A DNA stretch of 8,907 bases from Thermoplasmatota archaeon (GTDB lineage Archaea > Thermoplasmatota > E2 > DHVEG-1): positions 1-8,907 of the forward strand of contig JALHTX010000203.1 in NCBI GenBank assembly GCA_022866015.1. The letters run 5' to 3'. The notes beneath the pieces are model-generated. The model was given only the letters and a program-made list of their open reading frames with translations, had not been told where the DNA came from and ran no database searches. Shown one piece after another: positions 1 through 5,132 of the stretch; position 1 is the stretch's first letter; each line of letters starts with the position of its first letter. The position numbers and the translations under genes were made by a program.

Positions 1-48
1 ACTATTTTTGTTGATATATTATTGAAAAACAAACCATTTTTTAGTAAG

Positions 49-58
49 ACTTTAAATA
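49..58 (+). promoter_or_regulatory. TATA box of the HTH/Mrr operon
   Basis: ACTTTAAATA is a good archaeal TATA match. Counting about 25-28 bases down from its centre puts transcription start near 80, giving a leader of about 15 bases that carries the GGTG ribosome-binding site. The same 10-mer precedes the small gene at 2458, so it is probably a typical promoter box of this genome. Confidence 0.55.
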
Positions 59-79
59 GAATGAGAATAAATTAGGAAA

Positions 80-85
80 AAGGTG
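80..85 (+). promoter_or_regulatory. Ribosome-binding site deciding the start at 95
   Basis: AAGGTG lies about 9 bases before the ATG at 95 and matches the archaeal anti-Shine-Dalgarno. A closer ATG at 88 opens a frame that stops within a few codons, so 95 is the real start. Confidence 0.5.
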
Positions 86-94
86 TTATGAACT

Positions 95-1252
95 ATGGTC
101 AAACGTAAGCTTAAAGATGATCAAATAAAAGAAATTCTTAGGTTAAGAGAATATAAAAAATACTCAATTAGAAAAATTGCTAGAATCGTTCGTGTCTCAC
201 CAACAACAGTTAACGAAATTATAAACCCTAAAAAAGAATACTATATAAACAGAATAAACGCAATTAATAACAACAATACATATACAATAAAAACATATAA
301 TGAACCAATTAAAGAAAGTAGAGATAATTCAGTTGATCCCAATCAACATTCATCATTAAAATCAGATAACTTATCTAATAAACAAATAAATTCAAAAGAA
401 CTTTTCAGAGAAACTATAGATGAATTTTTACAAATTATTACTCCTTATTTAAATGATTTAGATGAATTAAAAAAACAATTAGAAAACCAAATTGAAATTG
501 CTAGAAATAATAATAATCAATTTTTACCAACTCTTTATCTTATTCAGGATAAGCTAAACCAAATTAATCAGCGATTTGCTTCAAAACAAGAAATCGAAAA
601 AATATTACAAGAAAACAATATAAAATCACAAGAAATGAATAGAAAACAAGAAGAATTAATAAGAAAACTTCAAGAAGATATTGTTAAAATACAACAAAAA
701 CAGGATGAACAATCTAAGGTTTTTGATTTACAGAATGAACTTAATCAATGTCGCTTAAAAAAACTAGAAGATGAAAATCAGATTAATAAGTATAAACCCA
801 ATTTAAAAGACAGTAATGAAGAAAACAAACCTCAACCACAATTAAATCTAATTAAACCAACAGATCAAATAGTATTAAAAGAGTTATCAAAAAACATTGA
901 TTTTAAAACTCCACAGAATGAAAACATTCCAAGCAATCAAAAACAGGAACCCCAAGTAACTCAAACAGAAAAAACCCAACCTGAACTCCAAGCTAGAACA
1001 ATTACAAACAATAAGTCACCTACTCAACCTTCAAATGAAATAACAATAGGTTACAGATCATTAGGAATAGCTACTGGAATATATAATAGCCTTCCAATCG
1101 TAAAAAAATATTTCTTTAATAACAACCCCTATCAAGAAAAAAATTATATAATAATAGAAAAACCACCACAAATTATTATACCAGATGAAAACAAATCACA
1201 AAATACTACCATACCAGAAAAAGAAATAAAACAAGGAGAAAAAAACACATGA
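95..1252 (+). CDS. HTH and coiled-coil protein, first gene of a two-gene operon
   Basis: A 385-residue protein whose family I do not recognise. Residues about 8-45 look like a resolvase/transposase-type helix-turn-helix (IKEILRLREYKKYSIRKIAR, then VSPTTVNEII), so DNA binding is likely. Residues 100-230 are helical and Lys/Glu/Gln-rich with coiled-coil character, suggesting oligomerisation. Residues 230-315 are a Pro/Gln/Asn-rich low-complexity linker, followed by a short conserved-looking segment (TIGYRSLGIATGIYNSLPIVKKYFF, 317-341) and a charged tail. There is no signal peptide or clear membrane helix, so it should be cytosolic. Its stop overlaps the start of the Mrr-domain gene (ATGA), so the two are translationally coupled and probably act together. 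The gene is strongly A-rich (13 G+C in bases 481-540). It could be a partition-like or scaffold protein, a transcription factor, or the targeting subunit of a nuclease. No transposase catalytic domain is visible. Confidence 0.8.
   Translation: MVKRKLKDDQIKEILRLREYKKYSIRKIARIVRVSPTTVNEIINPKKEYYINRINAINNNNTYTIKTYNEPIKESRDNSVDPNQHSSLKSDNLSNKQINSKELFRETIDEFLQIITPYLNDLDELKKQLENQIEIARNNNNQFLPTLYLIQDKLNQINQRFASKQEIEKILQENNIKSQEMNRKQEELIRKLQEDIVKIQQKQDEQSKVFDLQNELNQCRLKKLEDENQINKYKPNLKDSNEENKPQPQLNLIKPTDQIVLKELSKNIDFKTPQNENIPSNQKQEPQVTQTEKTQPELQARTITNNKSPTQPSNEITIGYRSLGIATGIYNSLPIVKKYFFNNNPYQEKNYIIIEKPPQIIIPDENKSQNTTIPEKEIKQGEKNT
1233..1238 (+). promoter_or_regulatory. Ribosome-binding site inside the upstream gene
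   Basis: AAGGAG, ten bases before the ATG at 1249 and inside the last codons of the HTH gene, is the strongest Shine-Dalgarno match in the window. It supports efficient coupled translation of the nuclease-domain protein. Confidence 0.6.
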
Positions 1253-2124
1253 ACCCTAAACAAGAATCATTAATAACAATGGGTGATAACGCCTTTAATA
1301 ACGGTAAATACCTAGATGCTCTAAACTTTTACAACCAAGGTTTACAACAGGATACTACCAACACGTTAATTTTATCAAAAATAGGGAACGTCTACTATAT
1401 TATGCAGATTTATCCAACATCAATTACTTTCTATGAAGAAGCACTCACTATCAGTAACGCCTTCACCATAATCTACGAATACGCCCTTGGTCCTATGCAA
1501 CCACCTGACCTTTACATGCTACAAAAAAACCTACAAGATCAATACCAAGTAGATATTATTATAGAAGGACTAGAATATGTAATCTCAAATATACAACAAG
1601 AAATCCAAGAAAAACCACCTTCACCATCATTAGATATAAGACAAGCACAACCCTGGGAGAATCTTGCAGTTAGCCTCTTCAGACAAGCAGGTATTCCATT
1701 CCCTGGGGAAATCTTTGATGTCGTCCACCAAATCAAGCATATATTACCAGATACAAACCCTGGGATACACGAAATGATTTTATCTAAAAGGATGAGCTGG
1801 GCTCAGTTTGAAATCTTCCTACAAAATTTTTTTGAAAAAAAAGGATACCAGGTGATACGCACAAAAAAAAGCCATGATGATGGTTGTGATTTAATCCTTA
1901 AAAAATCTGAGGAGAATATAGTTGTACAAGCAAAAAAAAGAAAAGCAACTATCGGAGTAAAAGCAGTACAAGAAATATATGCTGCTAAATCATTTTATGA
2001 AGCAAACAATGCAATATTAATAGTAACAAGCAGATTTTCTAAACCTGCATTAAAACTAGCAGATAAAATTGGTGTTGAATGCTGGGACTGGCAAAGACTC
2101 CTCCAAGAACTTCAAAAAACCTAA
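1249..2124 (+). CDS. TPR protein with C-terminal Mrr-like endonuclease domain
   Basis: A 291-residue protein. Residues about 7-70 form two tetratricopeptide-like repeats (MGDNAFNNGKYLDALNFYNQ; KIGNVYYIMQIYPTSITFYE), a protein-interaction module. Residues 80-180 are a helical linker I cannot assign. Residues 184-291 match the Mrr_cat/restriction-endonuclease-like fold: WAQFE (E188), FFEKKGYQVIRTKK, DDGCDLIL with likely metal-binding D214, then VVQAKK giving the Q227-x-K229 pair, and a closing helix/strand (IVTSRFSKPALKLADKIGVECWDWQ) usual in the family. All expected catalytic positions are present, so nuclease activity is plausible. Mrr-fold enzymes cleave DNA, often modified or foreign DNA; the substrate here is unknown. 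It is translationally coupled to the HTH/coiled-coil gene, and no methyltransferase lies alongside, which argues against a classical restriction-modification pair. Confidence 0.85.
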   Translation: MNPKQESLITMGDNAFNNGKYLDALNFYNQGLQQDTTNTLILSKIGNVYYIMQIYPTSITFYEEALTISNAFTIIYEYALGPMQPPDLYMLQKNLQDQYQVDIIIEGLEYVISNIQQEIQEKPPSPSLDIRQAQPWENLAVSLFRQAGIPFPGEIFDVVHQIKHILPDTNPGIHEMILSKRMSWAQFEIFLQNFFEKKGYQVIRTKKSHDDGCDLILKKSEENIVVQAKKRKATIGVKAVQEIYAAKSFYEANNAILIVTSRFSKPALKLADKIGVECWDWQRLLQELQKT

Positions 2125-2133
2125 AAAATAAAA

Positions 2134-2152
2134 AGGTTAAAAACAACAAATT
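2134..2152 (+). repeat. 19-base 3'-flank box, copy 1
   Basis: AGGTTAAAAACAACAAATT begins 9 bases after the stop of the Mrr-domain gene and is identical to 6533-6551, which lies 33 bases after the stop of the hydrolase gene. Both copies follow an AAAAATAAA-like run. The function is unknown; the position suggests a 3'-end or mRNA-processing signal. Confidence 0.55.
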
Positions 2153-2171
2153 ATTTTAAAATAATTTTTTT
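2148..2171 (+). terminator. Palindromic terminator of the HTH/Mrr operon
   Basis: AAATTATTTT is followed directly by its exact reverse complement (2148-2167), running into seven Ts (2165-2171) and then a pyrimidine-rich stretch. The stem is all A-T and weak, but the T-run itself is the main archaeal termination signal, and it lies about 25-45 bases after the operon's stop. Confidence 0.5.
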
Positions 2172-2324
2172 CTTCTTCAAAACTACAATTTCCAATTAAC
2201 TAATAATTATGATTTTAGTTTAATTTTTTTTTAATTACAACTCTATCTGTTAGAATTTTCAAGAAAGAAGATATGATATCACCCGATATATACCTCAAAT
2301 CAAAAATCGGATTTCCACCCACCT

Positions 2325-2374
2325 AGATATTTTAAAAAAAATAAATATCTTGTTACTCTTTTTTCCTTTTTTTT
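2325..2374 (+). terminator. Hairpin with two T-runs
   Basis: AGATATTT (2325-2332) and AAATATCT (2343-2350) form an 8-base-pair stem with a 10-base loop, followed by T6 (2359-2364), CC and T8 (2367-2374). It is terminator-like but 200 bases beyond the nearest stop, so it either backs up the first terminator or ends an unannotated transcript. Confidence 0.4.
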
Positions 2375-2416
2375 AATAATCCTAAAAATTTTTCAAAATG
2401 ACATTTTACCAAATTA

Positions 2417-2426
2417 ACTTTAAATA
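2417..2426 (+). promoter_or_regulatory. TATA box of the 74-residue gene
   Basis: ACTTTAAATA, identical to the operon promoter at 49-58. Transcription would start near 2448-2450, leaving a leader of about 8-10 bases without a Shine-Dalgarno site before the ATG at 2458. Confidence 0.5.
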
Positions 2427-2457
2427 CAATAATTTACAAAAAATAAACTGATAAAGA

Positions 2458-2682
2458 ATGGTGAGAATTAAAATAAATAAACAAGGACGAGCAAGAGACT
2501 ATAAAAAAATTCTAAACAAAAATAATCCATTCGATAAACTAATTTTAAATATGATAAAAAACAAAGAACTATCAGTAGCAATCGTAGATATTAACGAACC
2601 AAATTATGATACTATCTATACTATAAGCCTAAATTCACAATCAAAAAGAATATGGGATAAAATCCCAATATATCCAACTTAA
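2458..2682 (+). CDS. Hypothetical 74-residue protein
   Basis: A small basic protein of unknown function (MVRIKINKQGRARDYKKILN... IWDKIPIYPT). The N-terminus is Lys/Arg-rich; the middle alternates predicted helix (FDKLILNMIKNKE) and strands (SVAIVDI, DTIYTISLN), consistent with a compact alpha/beta domain. It has no signal peptide, membrane helix or Cys motif. A TATA box at a suitable distance and repeat-type T-runs after the stop (2731-2740) make it a self-contained transcription unit, which supports it being real. The start has no ribosome-binding site, so translation would be nearly leaderless. The adjoining GTG at 2461 is an alternative start. There is no operon partner. Confidence 0.55.
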   Translation: MVRIKINKQGRARDYKKILNKNNPFDKLILNMIKNKELSVAIVDINEPNYDTIYTISLNSQSKRIWDKIPIYPT

Positions 2683-2708
2683 TCCAGTAATGTAAAAAAT
2701 AATTAAAA

Positions 2709-2793
2709 ATAGAAAAAAGAGTTTAGAGCTAGTTTTTTTAGTTATAGTATTGGTTTAGTCTTTTTTCAAAGAAAGGAAAACGCTCTGACATCC
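2709..2793 (+). repeat. Extragenic element, copy A (complete)
   Basis: It has two blocks. Block 1 (2709-2747) reads ATAGAAAAAAGAGTTTAGAG and continues through a T7 run to TTATAG. Block 2 includes a 24-base stretch (2761-2784, from T6CAAAG to AAAACGCT) identical to 6626-6649, followed by a shared ACATC. Block 1 recurs at 4531-4571 and in shortened form at 5425-5460. The copy lies 26 bases after the stop of the 74-residue gene. A-runs and T-runs flank the core, so both strands carry T6-T7 and could terminate transcription. It could be a repeated terminator or a short non-autonomous mobile repeat. Confidence 0.7.
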
Positions 2794-2803
2794 TAGGATT
2801 TAT

Positions 2804-3052
2804 TTGTATTATTGGGTTGAACATAATAATTGTGACCCTAGTCCTGAGATTGAAAAAAGTGAAAGTGGAAATATCATTAAACGAACATATGCAAATGGTA
2901 CTGATAGTTCTGAGGTTGTGTTATATACTTGTTGTAAATGGTGGTCACGAATGGTTTGTCGGTCCAGAGACTTTTTTTGTCCACCTTGCAAGATTTCTGC
3001 AACTAATCTTATTTGGGAGTTCTTTAAAGCTCATCCAAAACAATTGAGTTAA
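2804..3052 (+). pseudogene. C-terminal remnant of a PHB-depolymerase/LpqC-like esterase
   Basis: The main frame reads YYWVEHNNCDPSPEIEKSE... TDSSEVVLYT, as in the C-terminal part of secreted LpqC/PHB-depolymerase-type esterases. The frame then goes wrong, but skipping T2930 gives VVNGGHEWFVGPETFF in the next frame, the family's GGHxW segment with the catalytic His. The homology returns to the first frame near 2985 as ISATNLIWEFFKAHP, the usual family ending. So one inserted and one lost base leave an open frame encoding a scrambled centre. The N-terminal three quarters, including the nucleophile Ser, are absent: an in-frame stop (2786-2788) lies just upstream and homology begins where repeat copy A ends. 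No start codon or ribosome-binding site is visible. I infer a dead gene. The family call rests on recall of these motifs. Confidence 0.6.
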
Positions 3053-3159
3053 AACCGCACCAATGTTTCTCCACTTCGTTTATATAAAACTTTCTATTAT
3101 TAGATTTTTGCTGTGATTTTTGCTGTTTTTTCCATGGATACTTTTACCTTATAAGCCAT

Positions 3160-3175
3160 AATCCCTCCAGCGGCT
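3160..3175 (+). repeat. Imperfect 16-base repeat left of fic
   Basis: AATCCCTCCAGCGGCT matches 4261-4276 (AATTTCTCCAGCGACT) at 13 of 16 positions in the same orientation. The two flank the G+C-richer fic gene and might mark the ends of an acquired segment. The match is short and could be chance. Confidence 0.25.
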
Positions 3176-3216
3176 AAAGTCCAATTTTTTTATGTGGTTA
3201 TTTAAGTAAAAGTACA

Positions 3217-3302
3217 ATATCGGCTTTCTAAAAATATGAACGATACCGATATAAACAAGGATTAACATATCGGTATATTATGAAATATGACGATACCGAT
3301 AT
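3217..3302 (+). promoter_or_regulatory. Operator array over the fic promoter and start
   Basis: Four alternating sites: ATATCGG (3217-3223, degenerate), ATACCGATAT (3243-3252), its reverse complement ATATCGGTAT (3267-3276), and ATACCGATAT again (3293-3302). Successive starts are 26, 24 and 26 bases apart, so like-oriented sites are exactly 50 bases apart. The 13-mer ACGATACCGATAT is identical at 3240 and 3290. Site 2 overlaps the probable TATA box, site 3 the transcription start, and site 4 codons 4-8 of fic. This is the layout of a repressor bound across a promoter. The Fic protein has its own HTH-like C-terminus, making autorepression the simplest guess. Confidence 0.65.
3248..3255 (+). promoter_or_regulatory. 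Probable TATA box of fic (leaderless)
   Basis: The GATATAAA stretch is centred about 28 bases before the ATG at 3280, so transcription would start at or next to the start codon. No Shine-Dalgarno site precedes the ATG, consistent with a leaderless mRNA. A second AT-rich candidate is TATTTAAG near 3200. Confidence 0.4.
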
Positions 3303-4209
3303 TCTCATCGACAAATCTCTACATAACAAGATTGATGAAAAAAAACATCGATTAGACGCGCTTAGACCTCTCCCCAAAGACGCTATGAAGAAATTACTAA
3401 AAGACATAAAACTTAGGCATACGTATCACTCTGATGCTATAGAAGGAAACACCTTAACATTGCAAGAAACCAAACTTGTATTAGAACAAGGACTAACCAT
3501 TGGAGGAAAACCACTCAAAGACCACATCGAGGCTCGAAATGATGCAGAAGCCTTTGATTTCATGCTCCAACTGGTTCAAAAAAAGACGCCATTTTCTCAA
3601 GAAATCATCCAACAAATCCATAATATTGTGACGAAAGGTCTCTTGAAGGACTCTGGAAAATACAGAACAGGAAACGTAAGAATCACTGGCTCATCAATTA
3701 CTCCACCCAGTTATCGAAAAATCATCCCTCTCATGGACGAGTATATTCATACCATAAAAAATCTCTCGCTCCATCCGCTAAAAAAAGCAGCAATCATTCA
3801 CCATCGACTGGCCTGGATCCATCCGTTTTTTGATGGAAACGGAAGAGTAGCCCGATTAGCAACCAATCTCTATTTCAAGCAAGAAGGATACCCTCCAATA
3901 ATTTTGAAACAAGAACAAAGAAAAATCTATTATCAAGTATTACACCAAGCAGATAATGGAAACCTTTCCCCCATAGCAATGTTTCTCGCAAAGGCCATGA
4001 ATGAAGCGTTACAGTTCTATCTTTCTGTGTTTATCGATGAAGAACGCCTCATTTCTCTAAAGGAACTTGCAAAAAACTCCCCCTACTCACAGGAATATCT
4101 TAGTCTGCGAGCAAGACAAGGAAAATTCGATGCTGTAAAACTCGAACAGGTTTGGTATTCATCAACGAGAGCACTGAAAGAATATATCAAAACTATTAAA
4201 ACGCAATAA
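3280..4209 (+). CDS. fic: Class II Fic protein AMP-transferase with C-terminal HTH-like domain
   Basis: A 309-residue Fic/Doc-family enzyme that would transfer AMP (or another nucleotide part) to hydroxyl groups of target proteins. The full catalytic loop HPFFDGNGRVAR is at 181-192, with catalytic His181, Asp185 as the acidic metal ligand, and phosphate-binding Gly/Asn/Arg residues. The N-terminal inhibitory helix SDAIEGN (51-57) fits the class II consensus [S/T]xxxE[G/N], with Glu55 expected to block productive ATP binding until relieved, so the enzyme is intact and self-inhibited. Residues about 256-305 (LISLKELAKNSPYSQEYLSL, then RARQGKFDAVKLEQVWYSS and REALxEY-like ending) resemble an excisionase/MerR-type winged helix, so it may bind DNA. 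It is monocistronic with no antitoxin gene beside it. Bases 3481-3540 have 26 G+C against 13 in a same-sized sample of the HTH gene, suggesting recent transfer. The start has no alternative Met before residue 36. Confidence 0.92.
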   Translation: MKYDDTDILIDKSLHNKIDEKKHRLDALRPLPKDAMKKLLKDIKLRHTYHSDAIEGNTLTLQETKLVLEQGLTIGGKPLKDHIEARNDAEAFDFMLQLVQKKTPFSQEIIQQIHNIVTKGLLKDSGKYRTGNVRITGSSITPPSYRKIIPLMDEYIHTIKNLSLHPLKKAAIIHHRLAWIHPFFDGNGRVARLATNLYFKQEGYPPIILKQEQRKIYYQVLHQADNGNLSPIAMFLAKAMNEALQFYLSVFIDEERLISLKELAKNSPYSQEYLSLRARQGKFDAVKLEQVWYSSTRALKEYIKTIKTQ

Positions 4210-4260
4210 ATTCCTAAGAATAATATTTGCATTATGTTGAGACTTTGAACTTTTTGTAAG

Positions 4261-4276
4261 AATTTCTCCAGCGACT
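4261..4276 (+). repeat. Imperfect 16-base repeat right of fic
   Basis: AATTTCTCCAGCGACT, 13 of 16 identical to 3160-3175 in the same orientation, 52 bases after the fic stop. It runs directly into a T9 tract that is the likely fic terminator. Confidence 0.25.
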
Positions 4277-4285
4277 TTTTTTTTA
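4274..4285 (+). terminator. Oligo-T terminator of fic
   Basis: Nine or more Ts about 65 bases after the fic stop, the first long T-run on the coding strand after the gene. There is no clear stem upstream; oligo-T alone is enough for many archaeal terminators. Confidence 0.4.
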
Positions 4286-4344
4286 ATAATTTCTAACTGT
4301 TGAAAACCAAGGAATATATCATTTTAAAATTAGTTAAATTCGTG

Positions 4345-4481
4345 GGGATTTATACCCGCAGATACTAAATCCCAACAGAAACACTTTTATCAAATAAGAG
4401 ATTTGAACTTGGAGTTGAAATCCCTTCCCCTACACTTATAATTATAATTTATATAGATAAGTTTAACTTCGAGTTATTATC
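4345..4481 (+). ncRNA. Candidate structured RNA: three consecutive hairpins
   Basis: Hairpin 1 pairs GGGATTTA (4345-4352) with TAAATCCC (4366-4373), loop of 13. Hairpin 2 pairs AAGAGATTT (4396-4404) with AAATCCCTT (4418-4426), one mismatch, then an inner AACT/AGTT stem (4406-4409 with 4413-4416) closing a TGG loop. Hairpin 3 pairs GATAA-gtt-TAACT (4456-4468) with AGTTATTATC (4472-4481) around a TCG loop, with a three-base bulge. GGGATTT of hairpin 1 could instead pair with AAATCCC of hairpin 2, allowing switching. The block is richer in G+C than its surroundings and is followed by an oligo-T element near 4555. Direction is unproven and hairpins can arise by chance in such sequence. It matches no RNA family I know and is not a tRNA. 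Confidence 0.35.
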
Positions 4482-4530
4482 CGGTTGTCGGCTTATTATG
4501 ATGATTTTCGATTAGTGTCATTTATAAAAA

Positions 4531-4571
4531 ATAGGAAAAAAGAGTTTAGAGTTTGGTTTTTTTAATTATAG
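4531..4571 (+). repeat. Extragenic element, copy C (block 1 only)
   Basis: ATAGGAAAAAAGAGTTTAGAG, then TTTGG, T7 and AATTATAG, nearly identical to 2709-2747. Block 2 is absent. Read leftward it gives T6 after the minus-strand membrane-protein gene, whose stop codon lies inside the repeat. It therefore probably ends that gene's transcript and any plus-strand transcript arriving from the left. Confidence 0.65.
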
Positions 4572-4921
4572 ACACCCCTTCTTACTATCATTAATTCCAA
4601 CTGGTGAACAGTGAATACCTTGAGTGGTTTTATGAGGAAGAACAACAAAGTCGATCCCAAAAAAAGACATTGAAAGAAGTATGCAATCATCTCTTGGAAT
4701 AATAATCCATATGTAGAATTTTTTAGGGGTGTTATGTATCCAAGATTCCCGTTCTCAAAGGAATCACTGTCCAGCACATGAAACGAGGTTACTTCTATTC
4801 CTTCCAATGTGTACATGACATAGTGTGTTCCTTCGTGGATTAAAACTGCAACTGGAAAGAATACAGCAGTTATTATAAAACTCACAAGCAGGATTTTCAA
4901 TAACCCTTTCAGAAATTTCAT
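4562..4921 (-). CDS. Small membrane protein with HExxH zinc-protease motif
   Basis: A 119-residue protein. Residues about 7-28 are a strong membrane helix (LLKILLVSFIITAVFFPVAV) leading directly into HEGTH (29-33), the HExxH metal-site motif. A second hydrophobic segment spans about 77-98 (EMIAYFFQCLFLGSTLLFFLI). An HExxH at the end of a membrane helix recalls site-2/M50-type intramembrane proteases, but those are usually 200 residues or more with a second Asp ligand motif, not evident here. It is either a minimal member, a relative of small archaeal HExxH membrane proteins, or a truncated gene. The C-terminal residues (RRGVYN) and the stop run into repeat copy C, so the original end may have been replaced by the repeat. 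It has a TATA box but no clear ribosome-binding site, and is divergent from the Tyr-Gly peptide gene. Confidence 0.6.
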   Translation of the reverse strand: MKFLKGLLKILLVSFIITAVFFPVAVLIHEGTHYVMYTLEGIEVTSFHVLDSDSFENGNLGYITPLKNSTYGLLFQEMIAYFFQCLFLGSTLLFFLIKPLKVFTVHQLELMIVRRGVYN

Positions 4922-4956
4922 AGATATAAAGTTGTTTTATTCATTAATATATTTTT

Positions 4957-4968
4957 CCTTATATAAAA
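4957..4968 (-). promoter_or_regulatory. TATA box of the HExxH membrane-protein gene
   Basis: On the minus strand this reads TTTTATATAAGG. Transcription would start near 4936, a leader of about 15 bases before the ATG at 4921. Confidence 0.45.
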
Positions 4969-5074
4969 TATTAGAAAAACATCTGATATATCATGAATCA
5001 TAGTAGTCTTAGCAGACAAAGAACAAGAAAACCTCAATGACTTAAGAATAATATCATATTTTAATATAAAAACA

Positions 5075-5109
5075 TTTAAATATATTAAAATACACATTAA
5101 ATATATTAA
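5075..5109 (+). promoter_or_regulatory. Tandem TATA-like direct repeats
   Basis: TTAAATATATTAA occurs at 5076-5088 and again at 5097-5109, exactly 21 bases apart (two helical turns). The first includes TTTAAATA (5075-5082) and would start transcription near 5105, giving a leader that contains the ribosome-binding site. The second could be an alternative TATA box giving a very short leader, or a binding site overlapping the start. Confidence 0.4.
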
Positions 5110-5120
5110 GTGAGTTTAAT

Positions 5121-5128
5121 AGGTTGAT
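5121..5128 (+). promoter_or_regulatory. Ribosome-binding site deciding the start at 5133
   Basis: AGGTTGAT lies just before the ATG at 5133. The TTG inside it (5124) is in frame but is part of this site, so it is not the start. Confidence 0.5.
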
Positions 5129-5132
5129 TTAT

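Larger units (their letters stand above)
2125..2457. other. 333-base gap without a gene
   Basis: No credible coding frame on either strand. It holds a 19-base box shared with the 3' flank of the hydrolase gene (2134-2152), two terminator-like hairpins with T-runs, and between them a stretch richer in G+C than its surroundings (about 2276-2325) with a weak CCGAT/ATCGG pairing (2283-2287 with 2306-2310). A small RNA ending at the second hairpin is possible but weakly supported. The TATA box of the next gene closes the gap. Confidence 0.4.
4210..4561. other. 352-base gap without a gene, containing hairpins
   Basis: No convincing frame on either strand; short open stretches are broken every few codons. 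Contents, left to right: the right-hand 16-base repeat with a T9 run (4261-4285) that can terminate fic, possible AT-rich promoter elements (4311-4330), three hairpins (4345-4481), and extragenic element copy C (4531-4571). Confidence 0.5.

Noticed and set aside
1539..1736. Minus-strand open frame inside the TPR-Mrr gene
   Set aside because: It is antisense to a well-supported coding sequence, with no promoter, ribosome-binding site or recognisable domain.
2809..2991. Minus-strand open frame over the esterase remnant
   Set aside because: The plus strand carries the recognisable esterase motifs; the antisense frame resembles nothing.
2817..3047. Separate 76-residue plus-strand gene
   Set aside because: Only its GGHEW...PETFF part is meaningful, and that is the shifted middle of the esterase pseudogene.
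4398..4424. tRNA T-arm-like sequence (TTGAACTTGG, GTTGAAATCCC)
   Set aside because: No acceptor, D-arm or anticodon stem can be built around it on either strand; it is better explained as hairpin 2.
5124..5132. TTG start for the Tyr-Gly peptide gene
   Set aside because: The TTG lies inside the AGGTTGAT ribosome-binding site of the ATG at 5133, which is the better start.
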